Below, piece after piece: positions 10,692-21,839 of a DNA stretch of 64,000 bases. Location: contig CM046878.1 in the NCBI GenBank assembly GCA_025667525.1, positions 515,414,274 through 515,478,273 of the forward strand, given 5' to 3'. This DNA is from Glebionis coronaria (Eukaryota; Streptophyta; Magnoliopsida; Asterales; Asteraceae). The position numbers and the translations under genes are program-made. Positions within the stretch are counted from its first letter, which is position 1. Every line of letters starts with the position of its first letter. The notes under the pieces are model-generated. The model worked only from the letters and a program-made list of their open reading frames with translations, made no database searches and was not told the DNA's origin.

Positions 10692-13650
10692 AAAAATAAT
10701 TCGTCCTCGAATTAAGGATGCGATTATGTCGTGGTTTTACAATTTTTCCCCTCTAAAAGGAGGAATTCGTCCTCGAATTAAAGGTAATAAGCTGATGGAG
10801 TTATAAAAGCTGAAGGGACATATGTGTTGAAAGAACATGAAGGCTGAAAAGACATATAAGCTGAAGGATCATTCTTCCTTGATTTAGAACATGATGTTGC
10901 TGAAAGTATATAAACGTGACATGACTGAAGTAAACATTAAACGTGACATGGCTGAAGAGGACATGGAACGTAACATGACTGAAAGAACTTAACTGGATTT
11001 ATTGAAGGAAACAAACGAGAGGTCCGGATGGACTCCTCCGTTTCGAGTGGCCTCCCTCTCGAAACGATTCCTTCAAAGGTCTAAATATAATAAAGGAATC
11101 TTGGTCCTGATGACATTGTCCTGATGATGCTGAATAGTTTCTGGTTCCATACTTAAAATGGATTTTCTAAATCTGATAGAATGAATAAGTTATAGCATGT
11201 AAGGTACATGAAATGGTACGTACAATTATCCTGAAAAGATAACATTTATATTTCTGGGCAAGCTGCTGAAAATATATAGGGATGAACTACGTGAACAATT
11301 GTGAACGTGCTACGTGAGCTTTTGTGAACGTGGTTCGCGATTATATAAGGAACGTTGTGCATGAAGTATATCGTGAATGTGATACGTGAAGCATACTGTG
11401 GACGTACTACCCGAACATATCATGAACGTATGCTGACTGAGGAAGGAATGCCAAACGATAAGGCCTGAGATGTGAAACGTCTTCCTGGTTATGGAATAGT
11501 TGTGCTATACTTGAGTCTAGTTTCTCAAGCTTCCTGTAACCGTATTAGGTAATAAACTGTGAAACGTGTATCGCGGAATGAAATACGGACTTGAACGTGA
11601 ACAATGTTATGAATGCGAACGTGAGCTTAAATCATGAGATAGCATAAAACATAAACTGAAACAGATCATATTGCGAATGAGATGTAAACGTGAACGTGAA
11701 AATGAACGTGAACGTGAATGTGAACGTACACGTGATCGTGAACATGAACGTGAGCGTGATTCGCGAACGCTAATTTCCATCTTACAAGATTGTGAATGGA
11801 ATACCTTGGAATCATACGATCTATTTCTAAATTTCCTGTAGATTTGTTACTGCGTAATCATCTCGGATAAAAGAAGACGTGTGGGTTGGTTTAACTGGTT
11901 AACCACGACTTAGATAGCATCATGCTTCGTCTGAGTCTGTGGTAAGTGATAATAACCTCCATGGATTCTTATCTCATTTATGCTTAGATATTTCTAATGG
12001 TTGTAATAACTCATTAGCATGTCGGTGTCCTATCTTAAACCTGCTGGGATGACAGGCATTAGATATGAACATAGCTGCATCAATGTGTGATACTGCTTCT
12101 ATCAACCTCCTGCCTGGGATTATGGAACATTCTGATGGAAATCTATTTGAATAGCCATGGAAGAAATTTTTAGGGAGAACTGTCTTCAATTTTTGCGGTA
12201 ACAGTCAATCGAGTTCTAGAAAGTTTTGTACGTCGTTCACAGGCGTCGGTCGGGACCATCAGGTGATGGCCTTCACCTTCGCAGGATTGTCTGAAATTTC
12301 GTTCTGCTGAAATAGGGTGGTTCAGAAATGCCACTTCTTCAACTGGAATTCACATATGGGGAGTTGCTTATATAATTTTCTCCTATCGGGGATTCTGTAC
12401 AACTGCGAGAAGGTGATTCTTTTGTACTTCTCTAGAATTTAGGGGATCATGATACAGACCTTCTTCCTGGTAGACAGAAACGGTGTACCTCCTGGTGGTG
12501 CGCCAGGGCGAATAAAGCCTCGTTTCAGTAACTCTTGCAGCAATTGCTTTAACTGCTTTAACTTACCTGCAGTCCGCAACATGGAGTTTTGAAAACAGGT
12601 TCTATTCTTGAGACAAGCTTGACGTTAAATTTTGTCTCGTGGTTAGGAAGGAATTTCTGGAACACCTTCTTAATTAATATGGAAATGCTGAAATATCTGC
12701 TGATCATAAATTTTTAAGAACTTCAGAAGTGGATTTTAACTGGTGGCTAGAAAGTCTTTGCAGCTATAGGATAATAATTCACGTGCTCGTAAAGCTAGAA
12801 CAATTGTACTGATTTTTCTGGCAGGAGTAAAATGAATATGCTCAGGGTCGGTAGGACGGATCTCGTCGTTAACTAAAAATAAAACTTAATAAATATGGTG
12901 ATACTGTTGAGTCATTTCTGGCTAAGAGGCAGGTAACTACCTGATTTAAGATAAAGTTGACATAGGAACACGTGAAGTAAACATGGAGACTTTTCACTGA
13001 ATGTGTTCGTCTGTAACCTCACAGAATGAATATTGTGTGTTTAACCTAAATAATACTCTAGTGGTGGTGACTGAATTTTAATGATCTGATTCATGCGTGG
13101 CATAATAGAACGGGTATACCCCTTTCTGAAGGGTACCCTGAATTTCTGAGGGCCTGGTTTAGAAACATACTGGAGTTATGAGTTCTGACTCGTATTTTGA
13201 GGAAAGATTCGTATGACGTGTACCATGACTGGTGTCCTAATATGTGTCTTCCGAAAAGATACCTGAGGCCTATGCCTTGACTGATGTCTTGACACGTGTT
13301 TTAGTAGATGAATCTGAACAAGGTTAAAAATTTTGGTAACTACTAGGATTGGGGGGCCGGTTAGACTACTGACCTCTGTATTTCTGGTCACGTCTGTTCC
13401 GGGGTTCCGATGGTTACTGACTGATAAATTATAAGCACGGTGGTTGTCACTACTGCTTTTTCTGTCAATTTATGATGGTCATTTTCATGACCGTGATTCT
13501 TGTAACTATTTTGCTGAGTAGTCGGCTGGTTTACGGCTCCCACTCTTCTGAATGAACGGTTAGCTGAGTAACGTGTGACAGCTAACTGAGGAAGTAAGGC
13601 ATGGACTAGAATGGTAGTGTCCGATGGTTGAAATTTACTCTTGTCAGAAA
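10692..13650 (-). other. E4 interior: eroded, no intact gene
   Basis: This is 3 kb without a usable reading frame, apart from an RT fragment at 12442-12560. From 11290 to 11765 the sequence is crowded with ACGTGA-type repeats. The ORFs of 71 codons at 11974-12189 and 13176-13391 (minus) show no family motif and I do not call them genes. Confidence 0.7.
12442..12560 (-). pseudogene. E4 reverse transcriptase fragment (gypsy type)
   Basis: A minus-strand reading frame contains LQELLKRGFIRPGAPPGG and then TPFLSTRKKVCIMIP. This aligns with the start of the gypsy RT domain, where LQELLxKGFIRPSxSPWGAPV is followed by a basic stretch and the start of the catalytic region. Only about 40 codons are recognisable. 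Confidence 0.65.
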
Positions 13651-13654
13651 TTTC

Positions 13655-14015
13655 AAATTTATAGTTTTCGTCCTTGCTCTGCAGTGTCTTTATAGTATAA
13701 CAGCATCACCATCAGCATCTGGAGAAATCTCCAAAGTATCAGCAGCATCGGCAATTGTGAGGTCTTCAAAGTGTTAGCGGCATCAGCATCTAGCAAAATC
13801 TTCAACTCACGAGCAGCATCAGCACCTGGTAGAATATCGACAAGTGGAAACATCTGAGATGATTGAGGATCGATTAGCAATATCCATAGAGTAGGGTACC
13901 TGGAGTACACTTGGACTACTGTACATGAAGTACAAAATGAATATTGCACATGGAGCAAATCTGAGACACTGTACGTAGAGTACACGTGAAATACTGTACA
14001 TGGAGCTGGTGGAAA
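13655..14015 (-). repeat. Degenerate minisatellites in the E4 interior
   Basis: Between 13690 and 13850 a unit of about 50 bp containing GCAGCATCAGCA recurs four times. Between 13905 and 14010 a shorter unit with CTGTACATGGAGTACA recurs four times. On the minus strand the first array would encode an Asp-Ala-Asp-rich repeat, but frames are broken. It may be the remains of a repetitive Gag tail. Confidence 0.6.
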
Positions 14016-14479
14016 TTTTATGGGATGATCGTTACTGGTGTCGCTTGTTTGACATTATCAAAGGAATAAATTGATTTAAACGGTAGTAAACTGAACTGAA
14101 ACGATTAACATGATAGGCTGATAATTTCTGCGTAGACTTAATGCTGGTTGTATAGAGGCTAAAAAGTATGACTAAACGGAGTTTCATCAACATTTAGTAT
14201 AAAGACATGATTGTTAAAGACCAGAACATGATTTATCATGAAATAGTATTTTATTGTAATCCTTCTGTATCTTAGCATGAAACATTATCATTCTGTTGAA
14301 AACATAATACTTGTAAGGAAACATGAAACTAAATCATCATGTAGATGACATCAACGTAAGGGTATGAAAATTTGACTGTTACAAGGAACATAAAAAGTCA
14401 AATCAACTGAGGTGTAATATCAACTGATGTCGACGGCTATGGTTCAATCCACAGAATTCAAAGAAGAAAACATGAGACT

Positions 14480-14840
14480 AAGTATGGGATATTCTGGTTC
14501 GATCCATACTGGTCAAAATTTTCTGAGAACTGTCATGTATAGAAATTTATAATCTCGGACTAAATATGGATGGCTGTAGTTCAATCCATACTTGTCAAAA
14601 ATTTATGAAATGTCCTGATATGACAAAGGTGAACAACTGTGGATCGGTTCACAAAACATAATTTGACTGATAAGCATGAAATTTGACTTGAGAAATGGTG
14701 TACGTTTATGGCTGGTTCACCAAGTGATATTTGACTGAAAACATGAATCTGTCATGAGTAAGGGTAAACGCCTATGGTCAGTTTACCAATACAAAATCTG
14801 AACGGCAAGGGTGAACGCCTATGGTCAGCTCACCAAAACA
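14480..14840 (-). other. E4 leader: array of stem-loop units
   Basis: Six inverted repeats of 6-7 bp arms lie in a row: 14482-14509, 14565-14590, 14629-14652, 14697-14721, 14763-14787 and 14810-14834. Loops in the last four are 11-12 nt and resemble each other (CCTATGGTCA-like). Arm sequences differ between units while pairing is kept, for example GGTGAAC/GTTCACC versus GGTAAAC/GTTTACC. The array lies just downstream of the PBS in the sense direction, where packaging or dimerisation signals occur in retroelements. Confidence 0.65.
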
Positions 14841-15052
14841 AAAATTCGCTAAAAAACACATGCGACTAAATATGGCTAGTTATGTACCAACCTTTTACTT
14901 AGTCAAAACTTTAAGAAAACTGACTGATAAATGAAGAAAACTGACTGAATAATCCATGAGGAACATGAAAGATAACAACGCCAAAATCTGGGAAGTTCCT
15001 GGTGACTACCCACTAGTCATAGGTCAAGTTTTAGAGCCTACAGGTCGAACCA

Positions 15053-15065
15053 GGCTCTGATACCA
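15053..15065 (-). promoter_or_regulatory. E4 primer binding site
   Basis: The minus strand reads TGGTATCAGAGCC followed by TGGTT, the standard initiator-Met tRNA complement. It lies four bases from the right LTR and fixes the element's orientation. Confidence 0.92.
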
Positions 15066-15069
15066 TAAT

Positions 15070-16939
15070 TGTAACATCCCACTTGGATAAGTGGACCGTT
15101 ACATGTATTTATTTAGTTATTAATATGATTACTGATAAACTTAAACATATACTGGGGAAAAACATTTGGCTGAAGACGGGGAATCCTAATCATGCATAGA
15201 AAGGAAGTCCTTACTGAAAGGACGGAAATCCGTACCTCGTGTCCAGTCATGAAATCAGAATGAAAGCTGAAGGATCGACTCTGACTTTACGGATACTACA
15301 TAAATAACGGACGCGAATGAGTTAACTGATTACTGTTTACTATTACCGAGTCTCATCTGCTCTTAGTTTAATTTATTTTATTCTTGTATTACTGTTTATG
15401 TATAATCTGACTAATCTGATTGTCCGGCGTAATTATGATAAGTCTGACTGTTCTTAAAATGTTTACTGATTAGTATATATCCTGTATTTCATGGTTACTG
15501 TGTATTATACTGTGTTCCGATATTTACGATATTACTATATATATAGCAACCTGCCATAAATAGAAAGTTTCCTAAAATAGCACGTTCTTAAATAGAGAGG
15601 TTATCCAAAGTAGTTTCATAAATAATTGAGTCGTTTTATTATAATCAAGTATTAAATAAGCAATTTCATATAACGTGATTAACTTTAATAAACGCTAATT
15701 AAATTAAAATGAAAAGGTTTATACTTGATTAATTCATTCAAAAAAATTTAATAAAAAAATATACTTTTAGAATCGTTAAAATGTACGTGTCTTGTTAAAT
15801 TTTTCGTGTCACCCGAACCCGAACCAAAACTAAAACAAACCCTAAGACGCCCATGTCTCGGGTTAACCAAACTGGCCCACTACGTGGTCCCCTTGTTGTT
15901 CTTCTAGTTCCCACTGCTTTTATTGATAAAGTTCCCACTGTTTTGTTATTATAGTTCCCACTGTTAGTGCAGTGGTTCCCACTGCTAGTGCAGTGGTTCC
16001 CACTGCTCGCAGTCCCAAACGCCCTCTTTCTGAAATTTAATCCCAAACACCCCCCTTGCTGGGACTGCAGCCCCAAACGCACCCTGTTGTGACAACTCTA
16101 ACCCAAACACCCCTTTAATTCCATGATTTAATATTTTATAACCAAGTGTTCATATGTTTGATAAATCAATCGTGAATCAAGAAAGCAATAAAAGATTGAA
16201 GGTCTTTAATAATTACCAATGCGTGACGATTTAAGGATTAAAACACGAATCCCCGTTCCCTTTTGCTTGCTGCCAACGGCTAAAATAAGAACACCAAACG
16301 TTCTCTTTTTGCTTGGTGACGACGGCTAAACAAGAACACAGATCGTTCCCTTTTTGCTTGTTGCCCACAACTAAATAAGAACACAAACCGTTCCGTTTTT
16401 GCTTGCTAACTGGCGGCTAAATAAGAACACCTACTAGGGTTTGTGTTGTTTTTGGTTAAAAGTGTAAATGGGAAAATACTACACTCCCTGATGGTTTAAT
16501 GTGTACATGGGCCGGGCTAAAAGACCTTGTTTTCTTCTTGTTTTTTTTTTTTTTAAAGCCGGCCCAAAACCCTTTTTTTTCGCCTCGAATAAAATTATTT
16601 AACTTGCGTGTTCATTTAAAAAAAACCCGTCATATAAATATTTATCTGACTGAGATGAATACGAACGTAATATGGAATAATTATTTTCTGAATAAATAAT
16701 TTCTTTACGGTCTTAATTAAACTGAGGTTGTGTAATCACTGTTAACGTTTTAATTATTTTATGTATAAAAATAATACATACGTAATATTTTCTGAACTTA
16801 ATAACTATTTTCTGAATAATTATTTTATTGTAGTATTTAAATAGACTGAGACTGCGTGATTTACTGTTTACGTTTAAATAAGGTTAGAGCTGATACAACG
16901 CGTATTTAATATTCATGTATTTTGAATACGGGTTTTACA
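15070..16939 (-). repeat. E4 5' LTR (right)
   Basis: It is about 1870 bp and nearly identical to the left LTR. The differences are scattered substitutions and length changes in the T run near 16541-16554. It would carry the promoter that drives transcription leftward. Confidence 0.92.
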
Positions 16940-16944
16940 AGAAA

Positions 16945-19163
16945 TACTATCGATTACTACGAAGGTAAACAAGCTTGTAGCTCCCACTGTATTAAACAAC
17001 ATTACATTAATGTATTTTTAGTAGTAAAACGTAATTCTCCTACTAGATTTGACAACATAACAAATGTTACTTCACCAATGAAAAGCATAATAGCGATTTA
17101 TATACTTTCCTACTCACTTTAAATGCCCATAAGTAATAGTTACTTATGTACTACGTATTATAGATAGTGTATGAATTTCTACCATGTAGATGAGAGACTA
17201 TCTATCATGCTTTCATTAACTTGAAAACTGGCATGCAATTTCCTCCATATTAGACCTACCATTCGATAAGGGTATTTCATGCCTACTTTGGGTCAAAACA
17301 TAATAACTAAGATAAATAAAGCCAGTTATTATAATCACAATAAGCAAACAAAGCACTTATTTTGTACTTATCGATTATAGCCATAAAGGGTATGGATATG
17401 TAAAGAACAAAGGAAGCATTGTTTGCCTATATATTGCTAAGAGACTTATTAGTTTGAAAGATTATCAATAAATCAAAAGGATTATGAGATCTACTTGAAA
17501 CAATAAGTTGTATAAATCTACTTAAACATTTAAGTTTGTTTATGGACTGATAATTACAATAATTGAATCCCACCTAAAATAGCTTTTCCTTGCAAGAAAA
17601 AATGATAGGTATATGTCTCTTTCTTTCTCATAAGGACATGAGACTTTGTTTGTTGAACAAACGTAAGTTTATGAAACTTCGTTGCAATAATAATTTTGAA
17701 AGAATCACAAAATTCAATTTTAGTATTTTCGATAATATTATATTTATAGAAAATTGAATATTCATGTTTGTAAATAAACAATTAATTTTCTAAAAGCTAT
17801 AATCCATCAAGACATACCACCACCGCATTAGTTGATCTGGTAGTGATAATGATATTCAAGAGGTAATTGACGTTTAATAATTGCATCCAATACAACTTCT
17901 AGAATTAGGGGGCTCAACTTTATATACATCACTTGTGACAATTTAAAAGTGAAAAAAGCAAACATGTTTATCCCATATATTTCCATGAGTTAAGGTCTCA
18001 CATATCTTAACTTGCTTAAGTCGCCCAACCAAAAACCGTGATTATATAGCACCAACGTCTCACAATCAAGTGTATTATATCACTTTGGGTTACAAAATCA
18101 CTATCTTCCCACATATGGTGAAAGAGTAAGTGCAAGTGCTTTTACACGTTGGATGGCAAATAAACTTATTCCAAAGGGTACAAATTTGACAATTTCAAAA
18201 ACATGTACAAAGAAGCATGTAACATCTTTGTATCACGATAATTTAAAAATATACTCAATTCGTTAATTATATACATCACTAACTCACAATTCAATTGTAT
18301 AAATAGTGATATCATAAAAATTGACGATTCAACTTGTATTCTATTTAAAGAAGTTTAATTTTATCACGGGAAAAAATTAAAGAATAATTATAATCATTCA
18401 AACCCTAGACCTTTCGCGACTTCCTAAATAGTATGCAAGGTAAGGAAACTACTAGTTGGGTATTATAGGGCAATGGTATCAACAAGACCGAAGTCTTGAT
18501 GAGTCTTCCCGAACCTTAGCCTTGTAACTAGATAGTACTTTTAAAAATTACGTCATTAATAAAATTTTACAACTTTAAAGTAGAAAACAAATTATAAACT
18601 TGATTCTAACTAATCATGGCGTAAGTTAGATTTAAAACCATGTAAGAGCGACTCATTTGTTGCCACATGATCGTGCAAGAACAAGATTATAACAAATCAT
18701 ATTACATATAGTTTTAGTCCGGTTTATTTTATTTTTTCTGAAAAACCCTTTGCTTGACACATGATATACAAAAATTATAATCAAAAGCAAAGCAAATAAA
18801 CATTAACCTAAAACATATACCTAATTAACAATTAATCACATACTTCATGCATACCACATCAATCATGACTTCAATTAAATCAGTTAATCAAGAACACATG
18901 ATTCATGATAAACTTGCATGATTCCCATGGATCGAACCATAATTTAACAATTAACAACTTGATAAATAACAACTAATTAACAATTAACATCATATGTATC
19001 AACAAAAATTGCATACAACTTTGGGTTTGTTTAATTAATTTATTAACCTTAATTAGGGTTTATGAAAACCTAATTATCAAATAAAATAATTTAATCAACA
19101 TCATAGTAAGTTTATACAATTTTAGATCTTTCGTTTTTTAATGTAATTAAAAGCTATACGAAC
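16945..19163 (-). mobile_element. E5 right part: decayed non-coding interior
   Basis: This AT-rich sequence runs from the E4 TSD to a PBS at 19164. CTCCCACTG near 16981 repeats the PPT-like motif of the left part. No ORF shows family features; the longest minus ORF (17554-17781) is AT-rich and unrecognised. The interior probably belonged to an LTR element whose coding region was lost. Confidence 0.5.
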
Positions 19164-19178
19164 GGCTCGTGATGCCAC
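19164..19178 (-). promoter_or_regulatory. E5 primer binding site (variant)
   Basis: The minus strand reads GTGGCATCACGAGCC, a variant of the TGGTATCAGAGCC PBS, directly beside the TTCCAATA end of a putative LTR. Confidence 0.55.
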
Positions 19179-19819
19179 TATTGGAATTTAAGTAAACCCT
19201 TAAATATATTAACTATATTAATACACACGAGTACGCAGCGGAATATAGGATCACGTATAGACAAGTAATTAACATAAACAATAAAGAAACGCGTACCTTT
19301 TAGCAATGGATTAAATCACTTTTATCGAATCACCAATATAAACGAAAACCCAATATAAGATCAAAGAATGATCTCTCTAAGTATACACACACAATATGTT
19401 ATTAAGCAAAAAGTATGCTAGTACGTAAGTGTTAAACCAAACAACAAACCACGCTTCTTGAATCAATCAACTAACTAGAAACCCTTTGGTTTCTTTCTTC
19501 TTGCGTCGAACACAAATACTGATCGAAACCCTTTGTATGTTTAGTTCGATTGATCGAATCAAAGGAAAGAGGAAGAAGATTTTTTGGTTTTCAACTTGTG
19601 AATAATGAGGTACTAATAACCTCCTTATATACTAGTCAAAACCCACCAATCTCAAAGGCTATAATCGGCCGACTATATACGTAAGGGAACAAACCATTGT
19701 TTTCTTCTTCTCGACTTCCCTTTTATTGTTTATTGTTTAACACATAATTAATATTTGTAGAATAAAGATAATCTAAGATCTAATCAAGAGGGTTCTTGAA
19801 TATGTTGTAATAAACAGGT

Positions 19820-20110
19820 TATTCGGAATAAATTTGGATCTTCGGAATAAACAGGTTATTCGGAATAATGGGATATTCGGAATGATATTGGATCTTCGGA
19901 AAAATTGGATATTCGGATAAAGAAGGGTTTTTCAGAATAATGGAATAATGGGATTTTCGGATAAACTCTAAATCTTCGGAATACTTTGAATCTTCGGATA
20001 ACTGGTTTTTCGGATAAACACTTTTGGAGACTTTTCTTCGGAATAATTAACCTTTTCCGAAGAAGTGTTTTCGGAATGATAACCCTTTTCCGAATATATA
20101 TTTTCGAAGT
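19820..20110. repeat. TTCGGAATA leader repeat of E8
   Basis: TTCGGAAT or TTCGGATA recurs about 15 times, with the reverse form TTCCGAA near 20055-20130. Unit and position recall the E1 leader. Confidence 0.8.
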
Positions 20111-20348
20111 AATCAACCCTGTTCCGAAATTTTTGGTGCGATTTTTCAGATACAGTAACCAAAAATTACCCAAAAACACGAATTTTTTTTGTGATTTCTA
20201 CCAAGATAAGTAAACCGAATGCTTTGTTTACAACTTTAAACCATAAAATCACCAAAAATTTCAAGATTTGAGATGGATTATCCTAAAACACCCACTAACC
20301 CAATCAAAAACTAAACAACACAAATCAACATACCTTAAATCACCCCAT

Positions 20349-20362
20349 GGCTCTTGATACCA
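20349..20362 (-). promoter_or_regulatory. E8 primer binding site
   Basis: The minus strand reads TGGTATCAAGAGCC, two bases from the E8 LTR. Confidence 0.85.
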
Positions 20363-20738
20363 ATTGTAGAATAAAGATAATATAAGATCTAATCAAGAGG
20401 CTTGTTGTTTTCTAGAGAAAGAAAGAAACTTGTATTATGTGAAATGATAAGTAAACAACCAACATCCCTTTCCATGGTGGAAAGGGGTTTATATACCCAA
20501 GTCCCTAAGTGGACTTGGGCCTCCGACCCATGAACATGCTCATGGGTCGGGCTAAACATAAACATTAATTAAACAATACTACGAGCCTATAACTATATTG
20601 TTGGAGTGACCGAGACTTTCTAAATACAAAAAACGTATTTCCAACAATATTAATTATTATTACTTAATGTTTTACGTGTGCGTCTCCTTGGACTCGGAAC
20701 GACTCCGGACGTATGTTTATTACATGTACATAATTCAA

Positions 20739-21838
20739 CAGTTGCCTCGATTGCCTCGAGGTATTTTTGGAAAATTTAAAATCGAAAAATATTTATCACA
20801 AACTCTTTTTTGGAAAAGGCATTTAAAGAATTTTCTTTAGATTTTATTTAACACCTTAATAACCTTTCATTCAATCGCCACGATCCACACACATATATAT
20901 GATGATATGGTCGTTCACAAAGGCTTATCAAAATATCTAGTAGTTCTATACCACCAACCTGTAAAGATCATGAAGGATTTTGAAACTTGAAAAATGTCTT
21001 AAAAACTCTTTAAGGCTGCACGCAATGCAGTATCGGTCGAACGGTCGCTTTTGGTCGCCACCATTACGACGACCAGTTTACCTCGATTCAACCCACGACC
21101 TATATATTAAATCAAAAAATCAAAATGAAATTTAAAAAAAATGAGATGTGGCATACCTTTTGATGTGTTTGATTTTAATGGTGGAAGTGGTTGTTTTTTT
21201 AAGACAAAGAGCAGGAAATAGAAAATGGATAAGGCAAAAAGGATCTTTTCAAAATTTATTTTTATTTTTTTAATTAAACTAAATTAGTTTTAATTATATT
21301 TTAATTAGATAAAATTTGTAATAAATTTTTAAATTTTAATATATTGCGCTTTGTTTAATTCCTCACAACATATATTGATTTGATCATTTTAGAGTTAGTT
21401 TTAGTTAATATATTTTACCCCCGTTACCTCTAATTAAGTTTTTCTTAATCATTTCTTTAATAATTTTTAAATATAAATACTATTGTAATGTTTTCTATTT
21501 TATTTAAATAGTTAAATAATTAAAAAATTGAATTAGATCGTCTTGTTGTGGTAAAGAGGTCACTATAGGTCGTCGAAAAGAGAAAGGTGATGTGGTAGAA
21601 AAACTAAAAGTTGCACTAAGTCGTTGTTATAGGTAGCCTAAAATCTTGAAAAGTAATTTTTAGAAAACTAATCGACGGAACCATAGAATTGAAGGATTTG
21701 TCTATATATTTTGTATAAACGAGCGAGAACATTTTAATCTCAAGCATTTATAATGCTATGATTATTCACCGTACAAAAGATATCAATATCAATATACATA
21801 TTATACGCGAATTTAGTACATTATCTCAAATATATCAC
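20739..21838. other. No gene seen
   Basis: AT-rich sequence with homopolymer runs and no ORF with family features. I see no clear TIRs or LTRs, although short inverted GGTCG/CGACC motifs occur near 21050. Confidence 0.6.
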
Positions 21839-21839
21839 G

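Larger units (their letters stand above)
8794..16939 (-). mobile_element. E4: non-autonomous Ty3/gypsy-type element
   Basis: The element is bounded by TSD AGAAA at 8789-8793 and 16940-16944 and by near-identical LTRs of about 1.9 kb starting TGTAACA and ending TTTTACA. The PBS lies beside the right LTR on the minus strand and the PPT beside the left LTR, so it is minus-oriented. LTR length, the TGTAACACCCC start, the AATTCGAGGACGAATT sequence near the PPT and an RT remnant suggest a gypsy (Tekay/Del-like) ancestor. The 4.4 kb interior has no usable ORF. The LTRs differ only slightly, so it inserted recently and must have been mobilised by proteins made elsewhere. Confidence 0.9.
19756..20646 (-). 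mobile_element. E8: copia deletion derivative
   Basis: The element is flanked by ATATT at 19751-19755 and 20647-20651. From the right it has a full 5' LTR (20365-20646, TGTAGAATA to TTCCAACA on the plus strand), a PBS at 20349-20362, and a leader with TTCGGAATA repeats. It then ends in only the first 45 or so bases of the other LTR at 19756. One deletion removed all coding sequence and most of the 3' LTR. The PBS context (GCCATGGGG) and the leader repeats relate it to E1. Confidence 0.85.
19179..20738 (-). repeat. E5 5' LTR, interrupted by E8
   Basis: The LTR would begin TATTGGAATTTAAG beside the PBS, run to 19755, and resume at 20652 after E8. It may end at AATTCAACA (20738). No second copy is seen at the left end of E5, so the right boundary rests only on the CA end and is tentative. 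Confidence 0.4.
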
